A stretch of DNA of 33,911 nt, taken from NCBI GenBank assembly GCA_903956835.1, contig CAJBOM010000215.1, forward strand, positions 1-33,911, read 5' to 3'. Position numbers and translations under genes: made by a program. This document shows, in pieces, positions 1-9,433 of the stretch. Source of the stretch: an uncultured Verrucomicrobiota bacterium. Its GTDB lineage: Bacteria; Verrucomicrobiota; Verrucomicrobiia; Methylacidiphilales; Verrucolacustridaceae. Position 1 is the stretch's first letter. Every line of letters starts with the position of its first letter. The notes under the pieces are model-generated. The model did no database searches and was not told the DNA's origin. It saw only the letters and a list, made by a program, of their open reading frames with translations.

Positions 1-621
1 GAGATCATCACTTTTCTCGAGGCGAAGGGAGTGGATCGGATTGTGGTGGCGTGTAACACGGCCTCGGCTTTTGCTGTGGAAAAATTGCGTTCCTCGGTGA
101 ATGTTCCGTTGCATGGGATGATTGAATCGGGAGTCGCGGCGACGTTACGGGTGGCGGGAGATGGGCCGGTGGGTGTAATTGGGACCTCGGCGACAATCGG
201 GAGTGGGGCGTACGAGAAGGCCTTGCGCCAAGCGCGCCCCAGTCTGAAGGTTTTTGGGCAAGCGACACCTTTGCTCGTTCCGCTGGTTGAGGAGGGATGG
301 GTGGAGGGGGAGGTGACGGAGGCAGTGATTCGCAAGTATCTGGAGCCGTTGTTGCGCGAAAAAATTAATGTTTTGGTATTGGGCTGTACCCACTATCCGC
401 ACTTGAAGGGGGTATTGGCAAAAGTACTGGGACCGAAGGTCGAATTGGTCGACTCGTCAGAGGCGTGTGCGGAATCATTAAGAGATTCGGAAGGGTCGAA
501 GTTGGAGGAGGGGAAATTAAGGATTTTCTTAACCGATGAACCTGGACCGTACCAGAGTCGAGTGGAGAATTTTCTGGGAGAAGGGGTGGTGAGTTCGATC
601 GAAAAAATCCGCCTGCCCTAA
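1..621 (+). CDS. murI: Glutamate racemase, 3' portion (5' end outside the window)
   Basis: Frame is open from base 1 (EIITFLEAKGVDRIVVACNTAS...). The racemase motifs VACNTAS and LVLGCTHYPHL are present. Stop TAA at 619-621. Confidence 0.93.
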   Translation, partial: EIITFLEAKGVDRIVVACNTASAFAVEKLRSSVNVPLHGMIESGVAATLRVAGDGPVGVIGTSATIGSGAYEKALRQARPSLKVFGQATPLLVPLVEEGWVEGEVTEAVIRKYLEPLLREKINVLVLGCTHYPHLKGVLAKVLGPKVELVDSSEACAESLRDSEGSKLEEGKLRIFLTDEPGPYQSRVENFLGEGVVSSIEKIRLP

Positions 622-630
622 TGGGCTTTT
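615..630 (+). terminator. Short intrinsic-terminator-like hairpin overlapping the murI stop codon
   Basis: GCCC-TAAT-GGGC followed by TTTT. The stem is only 4 bp. A second hairpin follows at 634-659 (GGCCAGTCG-GTTGGT-CGACT-TA-GGCC), between the convergent genes. Confidence 0.35.
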
Positions 631-663
631 GCTGGCCAGTCGGTTGGTCGACTTAGGCCGAAA

Positions 664-1131
664 TTAGGGAGAGCGTTTTTTGCTACGGCCCCGGAGTTCG
701 GCGGGTGGGTCGAGATCGGGTGATTCTTCTGGGGTGAGGGTGGGAGCCGCGTCGGAGGGATCGATAAAGCCAGGGTCGTTGGGATCGAGACGGGTAGGAT
801 CGATTTCGGTCATGATTTGGAGAATGCGATCGCCTCGGCGTTGGGCTTCGTCCACAAAAAACTGAAGTCGTGGAGTGTACTTGATGCTGAGGGTTTTATT
901 AATTTCGCGTTGCCACTCTTCTTTTAGAGCATTGAGCGTAAGGACGACGTCTTTGTCGGGGGTAGAGCCATCGAGATGAGTGACAAAGACTTGGGCGTGA
1001 CGCAGATCAGGGCTGACGGTGACCCCTGTGATGGTGATGAGCTTGCCTTCGAGAGTGCGCTCGCGGAGGGCGAGGCGACCTAAGACGGAGCGAATGGACT
1101 CTGCCACGCGGATGAGACGACGACTCGGCAT
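664..1131 (-). CDS. rbfA: Ribosome-binding factor A
   Basis: 155 aa. RbfA-like sequence (MPSRRLIRVAESIRSVLGRLALRE...ITITGVTVSPDLRHAQVFVTHLDG). Lies downstream of infB and nusA. Confidence 0.9.
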   Translation of the reverse strand: MPSRRLIRVAESIRSVLGRLALRERTLEGKLITITGVTVSPDLRHAQVFVTHLDGSTPDKDVVLTLNALKEEWQREINKTLSIKYTPRLQFFVDEAQRRGDRILQIMTEIDPTRLDPNDPGFIDPSDAAPTLTPEESPDLDPPAELRGRSKKRSP

Positions 1132-1191
1132 AAGTCGATTGTGGAAAAAAAAGTGGGAGAACTGAAGACAAAAAACAGTTGCTGGAGAGAA

Positions 1192-3309
1192 TTAGAGAGC
1201 TTGGGCGACTTTTTCGAGTTGGTAACACTCGATGATGTCGCCCTCCTCGTATTCGTCGAAGTTGCCGAGACGGATACCGCACTCCAGTCCTTGGCGCACT
1301 TCCGGAACGTCCTCTTGGAAGCGTTTGAGCGTGACGACGGCTCCGTCGTAAATCGGTTGTTTGCGGCGGACGACGCGTGCGCGACCTGATTTGGTGATGC
1401 GACCCGTTTGGACTTGGCAGCCCGCGACCATAAACTTGGATAGCTCGAAAACTTTTTTGACGAGAGCGTTGCCGAGGGGGCTTTCGCGCAGTTCGGGGTC
1501 GAGAAGACCCGTCATGGCCTCCTTCACCTGATCGACCAGTTCGTAAATAATGCTGAAGAGTTTAATTTGGATGCCTTCCCGTTTGGCGGCGTTGGCGGCG
1601 GCGTTATCGGTTTTGGTATTAAATCCGATGACGACTGCTCCGGAGGCTTTGGCCAGAAGGATATCGGATTCGGAAATTGGTCCGATGGTGGAAAGGATAA
1701 TATTGAGGGTAACTTTCTGACTGGTGATTTTGCGTACGGCCTCGACGATGGCTTCGACGGAGCCTTGGACGTCGCCCTTAAGAATAAGGTGGAGGCACTT
1801 CTTTTGGCCTTCGGCGATGCTGGCGAAAAGATTTTCGAGGGTAACGCCTTCGGCAGCGGCGGGGCCGGAAGCGAGTCGGGTGGATCGTTCTGCTTCCTGC
1901 CGTTCTTCGACAATGGAGCGGGCTTCCCGTTCGGTGGCGACGACGACAACTTCTTCGCCTGGAGAGGGAGCTCCGGTCAATCCGACGATACGAGCGGGAA
2001 CAGAAGGTCCTGCTTCTTTGATGGAGACGCCTGCGTCGTTGTAGAGAGCTTTGATTTTGCCTAGGTGGGGTCCGCAGACAAAAGAGTCGCCCACTTTGAG
2101 GAGTCCCTGTTGAACGAGGACGGTAGCAGTGGGGCCGCGGCCGGTTTCGATCTGCGTTTCGATGACGCGGGCGCGGGCGTGGCCTGTTGGATCGGCAGAT
2201 AATTCGAGAATTTCGGCTTGAAGAGCGATCATTTCCAAAAGTTTTTCGATACCGGTTCCTTTGGTGGCAGAAACTTCGCAGACCACAGTTTGTCCACCCC
2301 ACTCTTCGGGGGCGAGACCAAGCTCTTGCAGCTGGCCTTTGACTTTATCGAGATTGGCGTTGGGTAAATCGATTTTATTCACTGCGACCATGATGGTGAC
2401 TTTGGCGGCTTGGGCGTGGCGAAGAGCTTCGAGGGTTTGGGGTTTAATCCCGTCATCCGCGGCGACAACCAGAACGACGATGTCGGTGATGGTGGCTCCA
2501 CGGGAACGCATGGCGGTAAAGGCTTCGTGGCCTGGGGTATCAAGAAAAGTGATGGTCGAGTTATCGCGTTTAACGGTGTAGGCCCCGATGTGTTGGGTGA
2601 TGCCACCCGCTTCGCCCGCGGCGACTTTGGTCTGGCGAATGGCGTCGAGCAGTGAGGTTTTTCCGTGATCGACGTGACCCATGAAAGTAACCACGGGGGG
2701 TCGCGGTTTAAGATTGGCGGAGGGGATGGGCTTGGCTTTGGGCGGCTCGACCACGGGAGCGACTTTGTGGACACCGCCACCCTCTTTACGTTTTTCCGCC
2801 ATAAAGAAGAGGCCACGTTTTTCGCAGATCTTTTTCGCTACGGCTTCTTCTAAGTTTTGGTTGAGAGTGGCGAAGACGTTCATTTCCATGAGTTCATGGA
2901 TGAGTTGGAAAGGTTTTAAGTTGAGCCGAGTGGCCAGGTCGCGGACCTGAATGGGCGGCTTCATCAAAATGATCTTTGTTTCGTCGGTAGGCATTTCCAT
3001 TTCACCCGACTCAACGGCGACAGAAGCGGGCGCAGCAGTAGGAGCAGATGTGGGGGCGGGGGCAATTTCGGGTGCGGCTTTTTCTAGTTTAGCCGGCGCG
3101 GGGGCGGGGGCAGCGGGAGGAGAGGTCTGGGGAGCAGCGGAAATTTCGGTTGGGGCTACAGTAGGAGCTGCTTTAGTTTTTGCGGAAGCCTTCTTTGCGG
3201 GTTTGGCGGCGGGATCTTTAGGTGCGGCCGCTTTGACGGCGCGAGGCTTTTTGGCAGGGGCGGCGTCCCCCTCGGGTTTGGCCGTCTTTTTCGTGGACGA
3301 GGTGGCCAT
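1192..3309 (-). CDS. infB: Translation initiation factor IF-2
   Basis: 705 aa. G-domain motifs GHVDHGKTSLLD, DTPGHEAF and NKIDLP. Ala/Pro/Lys-rich N-terminal low-complexity region. Confidence 0.98.
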   Translation of the reverse strand: MATSSTKKTAKPEGDAAPAKKPRAVKAAAPKDPAAKPAKKASAKTKAAPTVAPTEISAAPQTSPPAAPAPAPAKLEKAAPEIAPAPTSAPTAAPASVAVESGEMEMPTDETKIILMKPPIQVRDLATRLNLKPFQLIHELMEMNVFATLNQNLEEAVAKKICEKRGLFFMAEKRKEGGGVHKVAPVVEPPKAKPIPSANLKPRPPVVTFMGHVDHGKTSLLDAIRQTKVAAGEAGGITQHIGAYTVKRDNSTITFLDTPGHEAFTAMRSRGATITDIVVLVVAADDGIKPQTLEALRHAQAAKVTIMVAVNKIDLPNANLDKVKGQLQELGLAPEEWGGQTVVCEVSATKGTGIEKLLEMIALQAEILELSADPTGHARARVIETQIETGRGPTATVLVQQGLLKVGDSFVCGPHLGKIKALYNDAGVSIKEAGPSVPARIVGLTGAPSPGEEVVVVATEREARSIVEERQEAERSTRLASGPAAAEGVTLENLFASIAEGQKKCLHLILKGDVQGSVEAIVEAVRKITSQKVTLNIILSTIGPISESDILLAKASGAVVIGFNTKTDNAAANAAKREGIQIKLFSIIYELVDQVKEAMTGLLDPELRESPLGNALVKKVFELSKFMVAGCQVQTGRITKSGRARVVRRKQPIYDGAVVTLKRFQEDVPEVRQGLECGIRLGNFDEYEEGDIIECYQLEKVAQAL

Positions 3310-3329
3310 GCCGGGCGGGGGAAGGGGCT

Positions 3330-4592
3330 TCAGGTCTTAACGGCTGTGAGGGCCGCCTGGGCCTTGGTGCGGATCTCGGTGGCTTGCTCGGGGGTTAAGT
3401 CAGGAAGAGCTTCGGCCAGATCGGTTTCCGAGGCTTCGCAAATGGCCTCGACGGTGCTGAAACCGACGGCGGCGATTTTCTGGGCGAGAGCAAGGTCGAT
3501 GCCGAGGATGGTGACGAGGGTCTGGACGGCTAGTTCGAGCTTTTGCTCAAAGCCGAGGACCTCGGTTTTATCTTCTTCCACATCGATATTCCAACCGGTC
3601 AAGCGGCTGGCGAGGCGGGCGTTGTGGCCTTTGCGGCCGATGGCGAGAGAAAGGTTTTCGGCGTCGACCAAGGCTCGGATCCGACGGTTGGGTTCATCGA
3701 TTTCAATTTTGCGAAGCTTGGCGGGTTTGAGCGCTTCGATGACTAGTTCATGAATATTGGGGGACCAGCGGAAGAGATCGACTTTTTCGTTATTGAGTTC
3801 ACGAACGATATTTTTGACCCGTGATCCGCGGATGCCGACGCAGGCGCCGACGGGATCGACTTTTTCCACATCGGACCAAACGGCGATTTTTGTGCGGAAG
3901 CCAGGTTCGCGGGCGAGGGATTTAATGATGACAACTCCTTCGGCCAGTTCATTGACTTCGAGGGTGAGGAGGCGACGGACGAAATCGGGGCTGGAACGGG
4001 AGAGAATAATTTCAGGCCCGCGCAGGCCGGTTTGCACAGCGAGGACGAGAGCGCGGATCCGTTCGCCTGGGGTGTACTCCTCGGTGGGGACGCGTTCGCG
4101 GGAGGGCATGATGCCTTCGAACTTGCCCAGATCGATGACGACATCGGCTCTTTCGAAGCGGCGGACGGTACCGGCGACGATATCACCGACGCGGCCTTGG
4201 AATTCCTCCATGATCATAGTTTTCTCGATGGAGCGCAGATTTTGGTTCATGGCCTGTTTAAAGACTTGGGCGGCGATACGACCGAACTGGCTGGCATCCA
4301 GTTCGATTTCCACGAGTTCGCCGACATGGACGGTGGGTTTAACGGCGCGGGCTTTGATGATGGAGATTTCATCGGCGTTGGGACGAGCGCGATCGGAAGC
4401 TTTGAGTTTGGCAAACATCTGAATTTTGCCTGATTTCTGGTCGAGGGAGACGCGGACTTCGGTCTCGATGGGATAGGTCTTGTGGGCGGCGGTGATCAGG
4501 GCATTTTCAATGACCGTGGCCATTATCTTGCGGCTTATGCCCTTCTCCTTTTCCATGTAATCGAGTACTGTGAGGAAGTCTTGCGTGTTCAT
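3330..4592 (-). CDS. nusA: Transcription termination/antitermination factor NusA
   Basis: NusA N-terminus MNTQDFLTVLDYMEKEKGISRK, S1/KH core (GACVGIRGSRVKNIVRELNNEKVDLFRWS, LAIGRKGHNARLASRLTGW). Start set at internal ATG 4592 instead of the ORF-track 4670. Confidence 0.96.
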   Translation of the reverse strand: MNTQDFLTVLDYMEKEKGISRKIMATVIENALITAAHKTYPIETEVRVSLDQKSGKIQMFAKLKASDRARPNADEISIIKARAVKPTVHVGELVEIELDASQFGRIAAQVFKQAMNQNLRSIEKTMIMEEFQGRVGDIVAGTVRRFERADVVIDLGKFEGIMPSRERVPTEEYTPGERIRALVLAVQTGLRGPEIILSRSSPDFVRRLLTLEVNELAEGVVIIKSLAREPGFRTKIAVWSDVEKVDPVGACVGIRGSRVKNIVRELNNEKVDLFRWSPNIHELVIEALKPAKLRKIEIDEPNRRIRALVDAENLSLAIGRKGHNARLASRLTGWNIDVEEDKTEVLGFEQKLELAVQTLVTILGIDLALAQKIAAVGFSTVEAICEASETDLAEALPDLTPEQATEIRTKAQAALTAVKT

Positions 4593-4746
4593 GAGCTTAT
4601 ATTTTCTTTTTTGTGGAGACGGCTTTTGGCGAAAAAAAGGGCGGAAACCACTCGAGTTCCCACCCAACAATTGCCAATAGTCGACTCCGTTAAAATCCTA
4701 TCAAAACACACGATTTGGTCAATCGGAGAAATGGGAGTTTTGTGCT

Positions 4747-5580
4747 ATGCGTAAATCCATGATGAAGGCGAAGATCGGACTGGTTGCAGGGAGGGGAACC
4801 TACCCCGCCCTTGTTCTCCAAGGGGCTAAGGATCAAGGGGTCTCGTTGGCGGTGGCCGCCTTCGAAGGGGAGACAGACCCGAGGGTGGCAGCGCGGGGGC
4901 AACCGACCCACTGGTTGCGGGTGGGGCAGTTGGGCGGGTTGATTGCTTTTTTCAAAAAAACTGGGGTAGGAGAGGTAATTTTCGCGGGGCAGATTGCGCC
5001 GAAAAGGCTTTTCGATCTGCGCCCTGATCTGAGGGCTCTTTGGATTCTTTCTCGGTTGAAGGAGCGGAATGCGGAAACGCTTTTTGGGGCGGTGGCCAAG
5101 GAGTTGGCCCAAGAAGGAATCAAAGTTCTGCCTGCGACAACTTTTGTGGAGGACCATCTGGCGGGGGTGGGCCACTTGGCGGGTCCGCGTGCAGTGCGTC
5201 ATCTTACTGCGGAAATTGCTTTTGGGTGGCCGTTGGCCAAAGCGGTTGCTCGGTTGCACATCGGGCAAAGTGTGGTGGTGCGCAAGGGGACGGTCATGGC
5301 GGTGGAAGGATTCGATGGGACGGATGCCACGCTGAAACGGGGAGGAAAATTGGCGGGAAAGGAAGCGGTAGCGATCAAGGTGACTTCCCCCGCCCAAGAT
5401 ATGCGCTTTGATGTTCCGGTGATCGGACCGCAAACCATCTTGGCCGCAGCGGAAGGGCAAGTGGGGACCCTGGTGGTGGAGGCAAAGAAAACTCTCATCC
5501 TTCAGCTCGAAGAGGTGAAAAAACTGGCGATGCAACACAAGGTGACGATTTGGGGGCAGGCGGGTAAAGTTTCGTCATGA
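4747..5580 (+). CDS. lpxI: UDP-2,3-diacylglucosamine pyrophosphatase, LpxI family (DUF1009)
   Basis: 277 aa. LpxI-like sequence (IGLVAGRGTYPALVLQGAKDQG...GVGEVIFAGQIAPKRLFDLRPD). Directly upstream of the Gfo/Idh gene and lpxB. Confidence 0.9.
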   Translation: MRKSMMKAKIGLVAGRGTYPALVLQGAKDQGVSLAVAAFEGETDPRVAARGQPTHWLRVGQLGGLIAFFKKTGVGEVIFAGQIAPKRLFDLRPDLRALWILSRLKERNAETLFGAVAKELAQEGIKVLPATTFVEDHLAGVGHLAGPRAVRHLTAEIAFGWPLAKAVARLHIGQSVVVRKGTVMAVEGFDGTDATLKRGGKLAGKEAVAIKVTSPAQDMRFDVPVIGPQTILAAAEGQVGTLVVEAKKTLILQLEEVKKLAMQHKVTIWGQAGKVSS

Positions 5581-6503
5581 GTCGTTTGGTGAAAGTAGGG
5601 GTGGCGGGAGTCGGCCACATGGGGAAAGAGCACGCACGGATTTATGCGGAATCGAAAGGGGCGGAGTTGGTGGGAGTACACGATTCGAATCCTGAGACCG
5701 CGCGAAAGATTGCGGAAAAGTGCAAAACAAGAGCCTTTTCTTCGTTGGAGGAGATGGTCGAGGCGGTGGAGGCGGCGAGCATTGTCACTCCGACGACGAC
5801 TCATTTGGCGATTGCCTCTCCTTTTTTAAAAAAGGGAAAGCATGTTTTGGTGGAGAAGCCGATTGCGATGAATACGGTGGAGGCAAGGGAGTTGGTTCAT
5901 CTAGCGGAAAAGCATGGGGCGAAACTGGCGGTAGGGCATGTGGAGAGATTTAATCCTGTGCTGGCGGCGTTGGAGGAGAGATTGGGTCGGCCGCGGTTTA
6001 TCGAAGCTCACCGTTTATCGCCCTATCCAGGACGGAGCACGGATATTGGGGTGGTGATGGATCTGATGATTCACGATTTAGAAATCATTCTGCATTTGGT
6101 GCGGTCGCCAGTGAAATCGGTGGATGCGGTAGGGATTCCAGTGCTAAGTAAGGGGGAGGATATTGCCAACGCGCGGATTCGTTTTGAAAACGGCTGTGTG
6201 GCTAATTTGACCACCAGCCGAATTAGTCCTGAAAAGTTACGCAAGATTCGGGTGTTTCAAGATGATGCTTATCTCTCGCTCGATTACATGAAGCAGGAGG
6301 GGGAAATATATAAGCGAGCGGAGGGCAAGATCACGCGGGAGAAGATTCCGGTGATGAAGGGGGAGCCACTGAAGAATCAGTTGGAAGAATTTTTGATGAA
6401 TGTGCGAATGGACACGGATCCTCGAGTGGGAGGTTCGCATGGTTTCGAAGCCTTGAAGTTGGCCTCGCTTATTTGTGATCAGATGACGCCCGAGGGAGCA
6501 TGA
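5577..6503 (+). CDS. Gfo/Idh/MocA-family oxidoreductase (possibly UDP-GlcNAc 3-dehydrogenase-like)
   Basis: Rossmann motif GVAGVGHMGKEH and the EKP motif (HVLVEKPIAMN). ATGA overlaps with lpxI (5577-5580) and lpxB (6500-6503). Confidence 0.9.
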   Translation: MSRLVKVGVAGVGHMGKEHARIYAESKGAELVGVHDSNPETARKIAEKCKTRAFSSLEEMVEAVEAASIVTPTTTHLAIASPFLKKGKHVLVEKPIAMNTVEARELVHLAEKHGAKLAVGHVERFNPVLAALEERLGRPRFIEAHRLSPYPGRSTDIGVVMDLMIHDLEIILHLVRSPVKSVDAVGIPVLSKGEDIANARIRFENGCVANLTTSRISPEKLRKIRVFQDDAYLSLDYMKQEGEIYKRAEGKITREKIPVMKGEPLKNQLEEFLMNVRMDTDPRVGGSHGFEALKLASLICDQMTPEGA

Positions 6504-7729
6504 GCGAGGGAGTGGACCGAGATCCGCGAGTCTATCTCGTGGCAGGGGAGGCGAGTGGCGATCGTTTAGCGGCGGATCTTTTACGGGAATTGAAGAAGAA
6601 CCCGAAGTTAAAAGCCTATGGAGTGGGGGGACCTATGCTGAAAGCGGCGGGACAGGAGCAGAGTCTGAATTTAGCGAAGCACGCGGTGGTGGGGTTAACT
6701 GATGTGCTTAAAAATCTGCCAAAATTTTTAAAAATATTTCGAGAGGTGAAGCACGAGATTGCGGAGGTGAATCCTGATGTGGTCATCTTGGTCGATTATC
6801 CTGGGTTTAACCTGCGACTGGCAAAAGCTTTGCATGGACAAAGGAACGCACCGGCAATCGTCTACTATGTGAGTCCGCAGGTTTGGGCATGGAAAGCGGG
6901 CCGGGCAAAGCTGATGGAGCGAATCTTAGATCGGTTGCTAGTGATTTTTCCTTTTGAGGTGGACTGGTTCGCGAAGCATGCGCCGAAATTAAAGACAAAG
7001 TGGGTCGGTCATCCTTTGGCCGATCGTTGGATTGCGCAAGCGAAGGAGGGACCAAAGGATGAGATTCCCTGTGTGGCGCTTTTGCCGGGGAGCCGGGCGA
7101 AGGAGATTGCGAAGCATTGGCCTGTTCTTCTGCAGGCGGCTCAGCGGATTGTGCGGGAGCAGAAGAACGTAACTTTTATGACCTTGGCAACGGATCACGA
7201 GATGCGGCAGAAGCTGGAAGAAGAGTGGGCAAGGCAACCGATGAGTGGAGTGAGTCTGGATATTTTGGCAGGGCAATCCTTGACTCAGTTGACGCGGTGT
7301 TCCTTGGCGATTGTGGCATCGGGCACGGCGACCTTGGAGTGTGCCATGGCGGGATTACCGATGTTGGTGATTTATAAAACCTCTTGGCTGACCTATTGGC
7401 TAGGGCGATTTCTAATTCAGTTGCCTTATCTGTCGATGGTGAATGTTTTGGCGGGGGAGAAGGTAGTTCCTGAGTTTTTGCAAGGTGCGATGGAGCCTGA
7501 GCGTTTGGCCAAAGCGGCTTTACAGATTTTGCGAAATCCAAAGGGGGCGGAGGCAATGGCAGGGCGGATTCGGGACGTGGCGAAGAAGCTTGGCGGGCCT
7601 GGAGCGGCGGCGCGGGCGGCGACTGAGGTCGAGGAGGTACTTCGGACGAGGCAAAAACTAATGGTCGCGTCGGAGAAGGGTGTCGGCGATAGCGAGGAGC
7701 GGGTCGGCGGAGGAACCGAGAGGGCGTAG
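6500..7729 (+). CDS. lpxB: Lipid-A-disaccharide synthase
   Basis: 409 aa. LpxB motifs YLVAGEASGDRLAADLL, YYVSPQVWAWKAGR and ASGTATLECAMAGLPMLVIYKTSWLTY. Confidence 0.96.
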   Translation: MSEGVDRDPRVYLVAGEASGDRLAADLLRELKKNPKLKAYGVGGPMLKAAGQEQSLNLAKHAVVGLTDVLKNLPKFLKIFREVKHEIAEVNPDVVILVDYPGFNLRLAKALHGQRNAPAIVYYVSPQVWAWKAGRAKLMERILDRLLVIFPFEVDWFAKHAPKLKTKWVGHPLADRWIAQAKEGPKDEIPCVALLPGSRAKEIAKHWPVLLQAAQRIVREQKNVTFMTLATDHEMRQKLEEEWARQPMSGVSLDILAGQSLTQLTRCSLAIVASGTATLECAMAGLPMLVIYKTSWLTYWLGRFLIQLPYLSMVNVLAGEKVVPEFLQGAMEPERLAKAALQILRNPKGAEAMAGRIRDVAKKLGGPGAAARAATEVEEVLRTRQKLMVASEKGVGDSEERVGGGTERA

Positions 7730-8536
7730 AGCAGCGCGGGCGATGGCGGTGAGGCGATCAGCTTCTTTTTTTGCGCCCGCGAGGCCGAGGAGTCGTGGGT
7801 AGGTAGCTTTTCCTGAGGATTGATCTTTACCGATGCTTTTTCCGAGTTTTTCCTTGGTCGAAGTAATATCGAGAATGTCGTCGATGACTTGGAAGGCGAG
7901 GCCCAGGGCCTGACCGAATCGGGTTAGGTGACGGAGTTTTGTGGGATGGACTCCTACCGACATGGCCCCGAGACGCAGAGAAGTGGTAATGAGGGCGCCG
8001 GTCTTGGCGCGATGGATTTCTACGAGTTTCTTGAGCGGGATACGCTTTTTTTCCGAATCGAGATCGAGGACTTGGCCTGCGATCAGGCCGAGGCTACCTG
8101 AAGCGCGGGCCAGTTCGGTAACGAGGTCGGCGGGGGAGTAGCGGCGGTTGGGTTTGGTCCGAGCGACCGAGGCGAAAGCTTCCGTGAGAAGGCCATCGCC
8201 CGCGAGTACCGCGACTGCTTCACCAAAGACGCGGTGATTGGTGGGGCGGCCGCGGCGAAAATTATCATCGTCCATGCAGGGGAGATCGTCGTGAATCAGG
8301 GAGTAGGTGTGGATGCATTCGACAGCGCAAGCGGAGGGGAGCGCGAGGGCCTCTTTTCCTCCAACAGCCCGAGCGGCGGCGAGGCATAGGATGGGGCGAA
8401 GCCGTTTTCCTCCTGCGAGAAGACTGTAGCGCATGGCTCGGTGGATGAGGGGGGGCTGAGCTTGGGCGGAAATCAGCCGATCGAGGGCTTTTTCTACCAA
8501 GGGAAGGCGGGATTTCCAGTAGGTCTGTGGATTCAC
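7658..8536 (-). CDS. Polyprenyl (farnesyl/geranylgeranyl) diphosphate synthase
   Basis: Prenyltransferase motifs GGKRLRP, first Asp-rich motif DDLPCMDDD, second DDILD. Likely GTG start at 8536 (MNPQTYWKSRLPLVEKALD) instead of 8818. Overlaps the lpxB 3' end by 72 nt. Confidence 0.94.
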   Translation of the reverse strand: MNPQTYWKSRLPLVEKALDRLISAQAQPPLIHRAMRYSLLAGGKRLRPILCLAAARAVGGKEALALPSACAVECIHTYSLIHDDLPCMDDDNFRRGRPTNHRVFGEAVAVLAGDGLLTEAFASVARTKPNRRYSPADLVTELARASGSLGLIAGQVLDLDSEKKRIPLKKLVEIHRAKTGALITTSLRLGAMSVGVHPTKLRHLTRFGQALGLAFQVIDDILDITSTKEKLGKSIGKDQSSGKATYPRLLGLAGAKKEADRLTAIARAALRPLGSSADPLLAIADTLLRRDH

Positions 8537-8621
8537 TGAGTTGATATGACGAAGTTTAGTTGAAGAAGGCAAGCGGGAAGCAAGGTTTGAAGAAGAACGC
8601 TCTTTGGAATAGAGTGTGGAG

Positions 8622-9422
8622 ATGTCCGCCCAAGTACAGACCACGGAAGTTTGGAAGATTGGGGATCGGGAGTTTCGTTCTCGGCTTTTGATTGGTACGG
8701 GGAAATTTCCATCAGTGGGCGCGATGAGATCGGCATTGGAAGCCAGCGGAACGGAGATTGTCACGGTGGCCTTACGTCGGGTGGATTTAACGGGGCAGAG
8801 GGATCCGCAGGCGGACATGCTGGAGGAAATCGATCAGGATAAATATTTGGTGCTGGCGAATACGAGTGGGGCGATGAATGCGGAGGAAGCGGTGCGTTTG
8901 GCTCGTTTGGCGGTGGCGGCGGGTTTACCGAAGTGGATTAAATTAGAGATTCATCCTGATCCGCGTTATCTCCTGCCTGACCCGATTGAGACGTTAAAGG
9001 CGACGGAGATTTTGGTGAAGGAAGGTTTTACAATTCTGCCCTATATCCAAGCCGATCCAGTCTTAGCTAAGAGGTTAGAAGAGGCGGGAGCAGCGACGGT
9101 CATGCCGTTGGGGGCGCCGATTGGTTCGAATCGCGGAATTGAAACGCGGGCGATGATCGAAATTATTATCGAGCAGTCGAGGATTCCAGTGATTGTGGAT
9201 GCGGGGTTGGGGGCACCATCGCATGCGGCGGAGGCCTTGGAGATGGGGGCGGATGCGGTGTTGGTCAATACGGCGATTGCGGTGGCGGAAGATCCTGCGG
9301 AGATGGCGAGGGCGTTTCGATTGGGAGTGGAGGCTGGGCGCCGGGGATTTGAGGCGGGATTGGGCCCGACAAGGCGGGAAGCATCAGCGACAAGTCCGTT
9401 GACTGGATTTTTGGACGAATAG
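8622..9422 (+). CDS. thiG: Thiazole synthase
   Basis: ThiG motifs [35 protein letters not shown] at 8622; GTG at 8616 is an alternative. Confidence 0.96.
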   Translation: MSAQVQTTEVWKIGDREFRSRLLIGTGKFPSVGAMRSALEASGTEIVTVALRRVDLTGQRDPQADMLEEIDQDKYLVLANTSGAMNAEEAVRLARLAVAAGLPKWIKLEIHPDPRYLLPDPIETLKATEILVKEGFTILPYIQADPVLAKRLEEAGAATVMPLGAPIGSNRGIETRAMIEIIIEQSRIPVIVDAGLGAPSHAAEALEMGADAVLVNTAIAVAEDPAEMARAFRLGVEAGRRGFEAGLGPTRREASATSPLTGFLDE

Positions 9423-9433
9423 GTTTTGAAGCG

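Noticed and set aside
1567-2064. 165-aa plus-strand ORF inside infB
   Set aside because: Antisense shadow of a highly conserved gene, no recognisable domain, skewed Gly/Asp composition.
2951-3340. 129-aa plus-strand ORF rich in Gly/Ala
   Set aside because: It is the antisense of the IF-2 Ala/Pro/Lys low-complexity region; composition explains it.
3757-4422. 221-aa plus-strand ORF inside nusA
   Set aside because: Arg/Ser/Thr-rich shadow ORF fully opposite nusA; no supporting motif.
4690-5538. 282-aa minus-strand ORF opposite lpxI
   Set aside because: His/Arg/Pro-rich shadow ORF, no domain; lpxI on the other strand is well supported.
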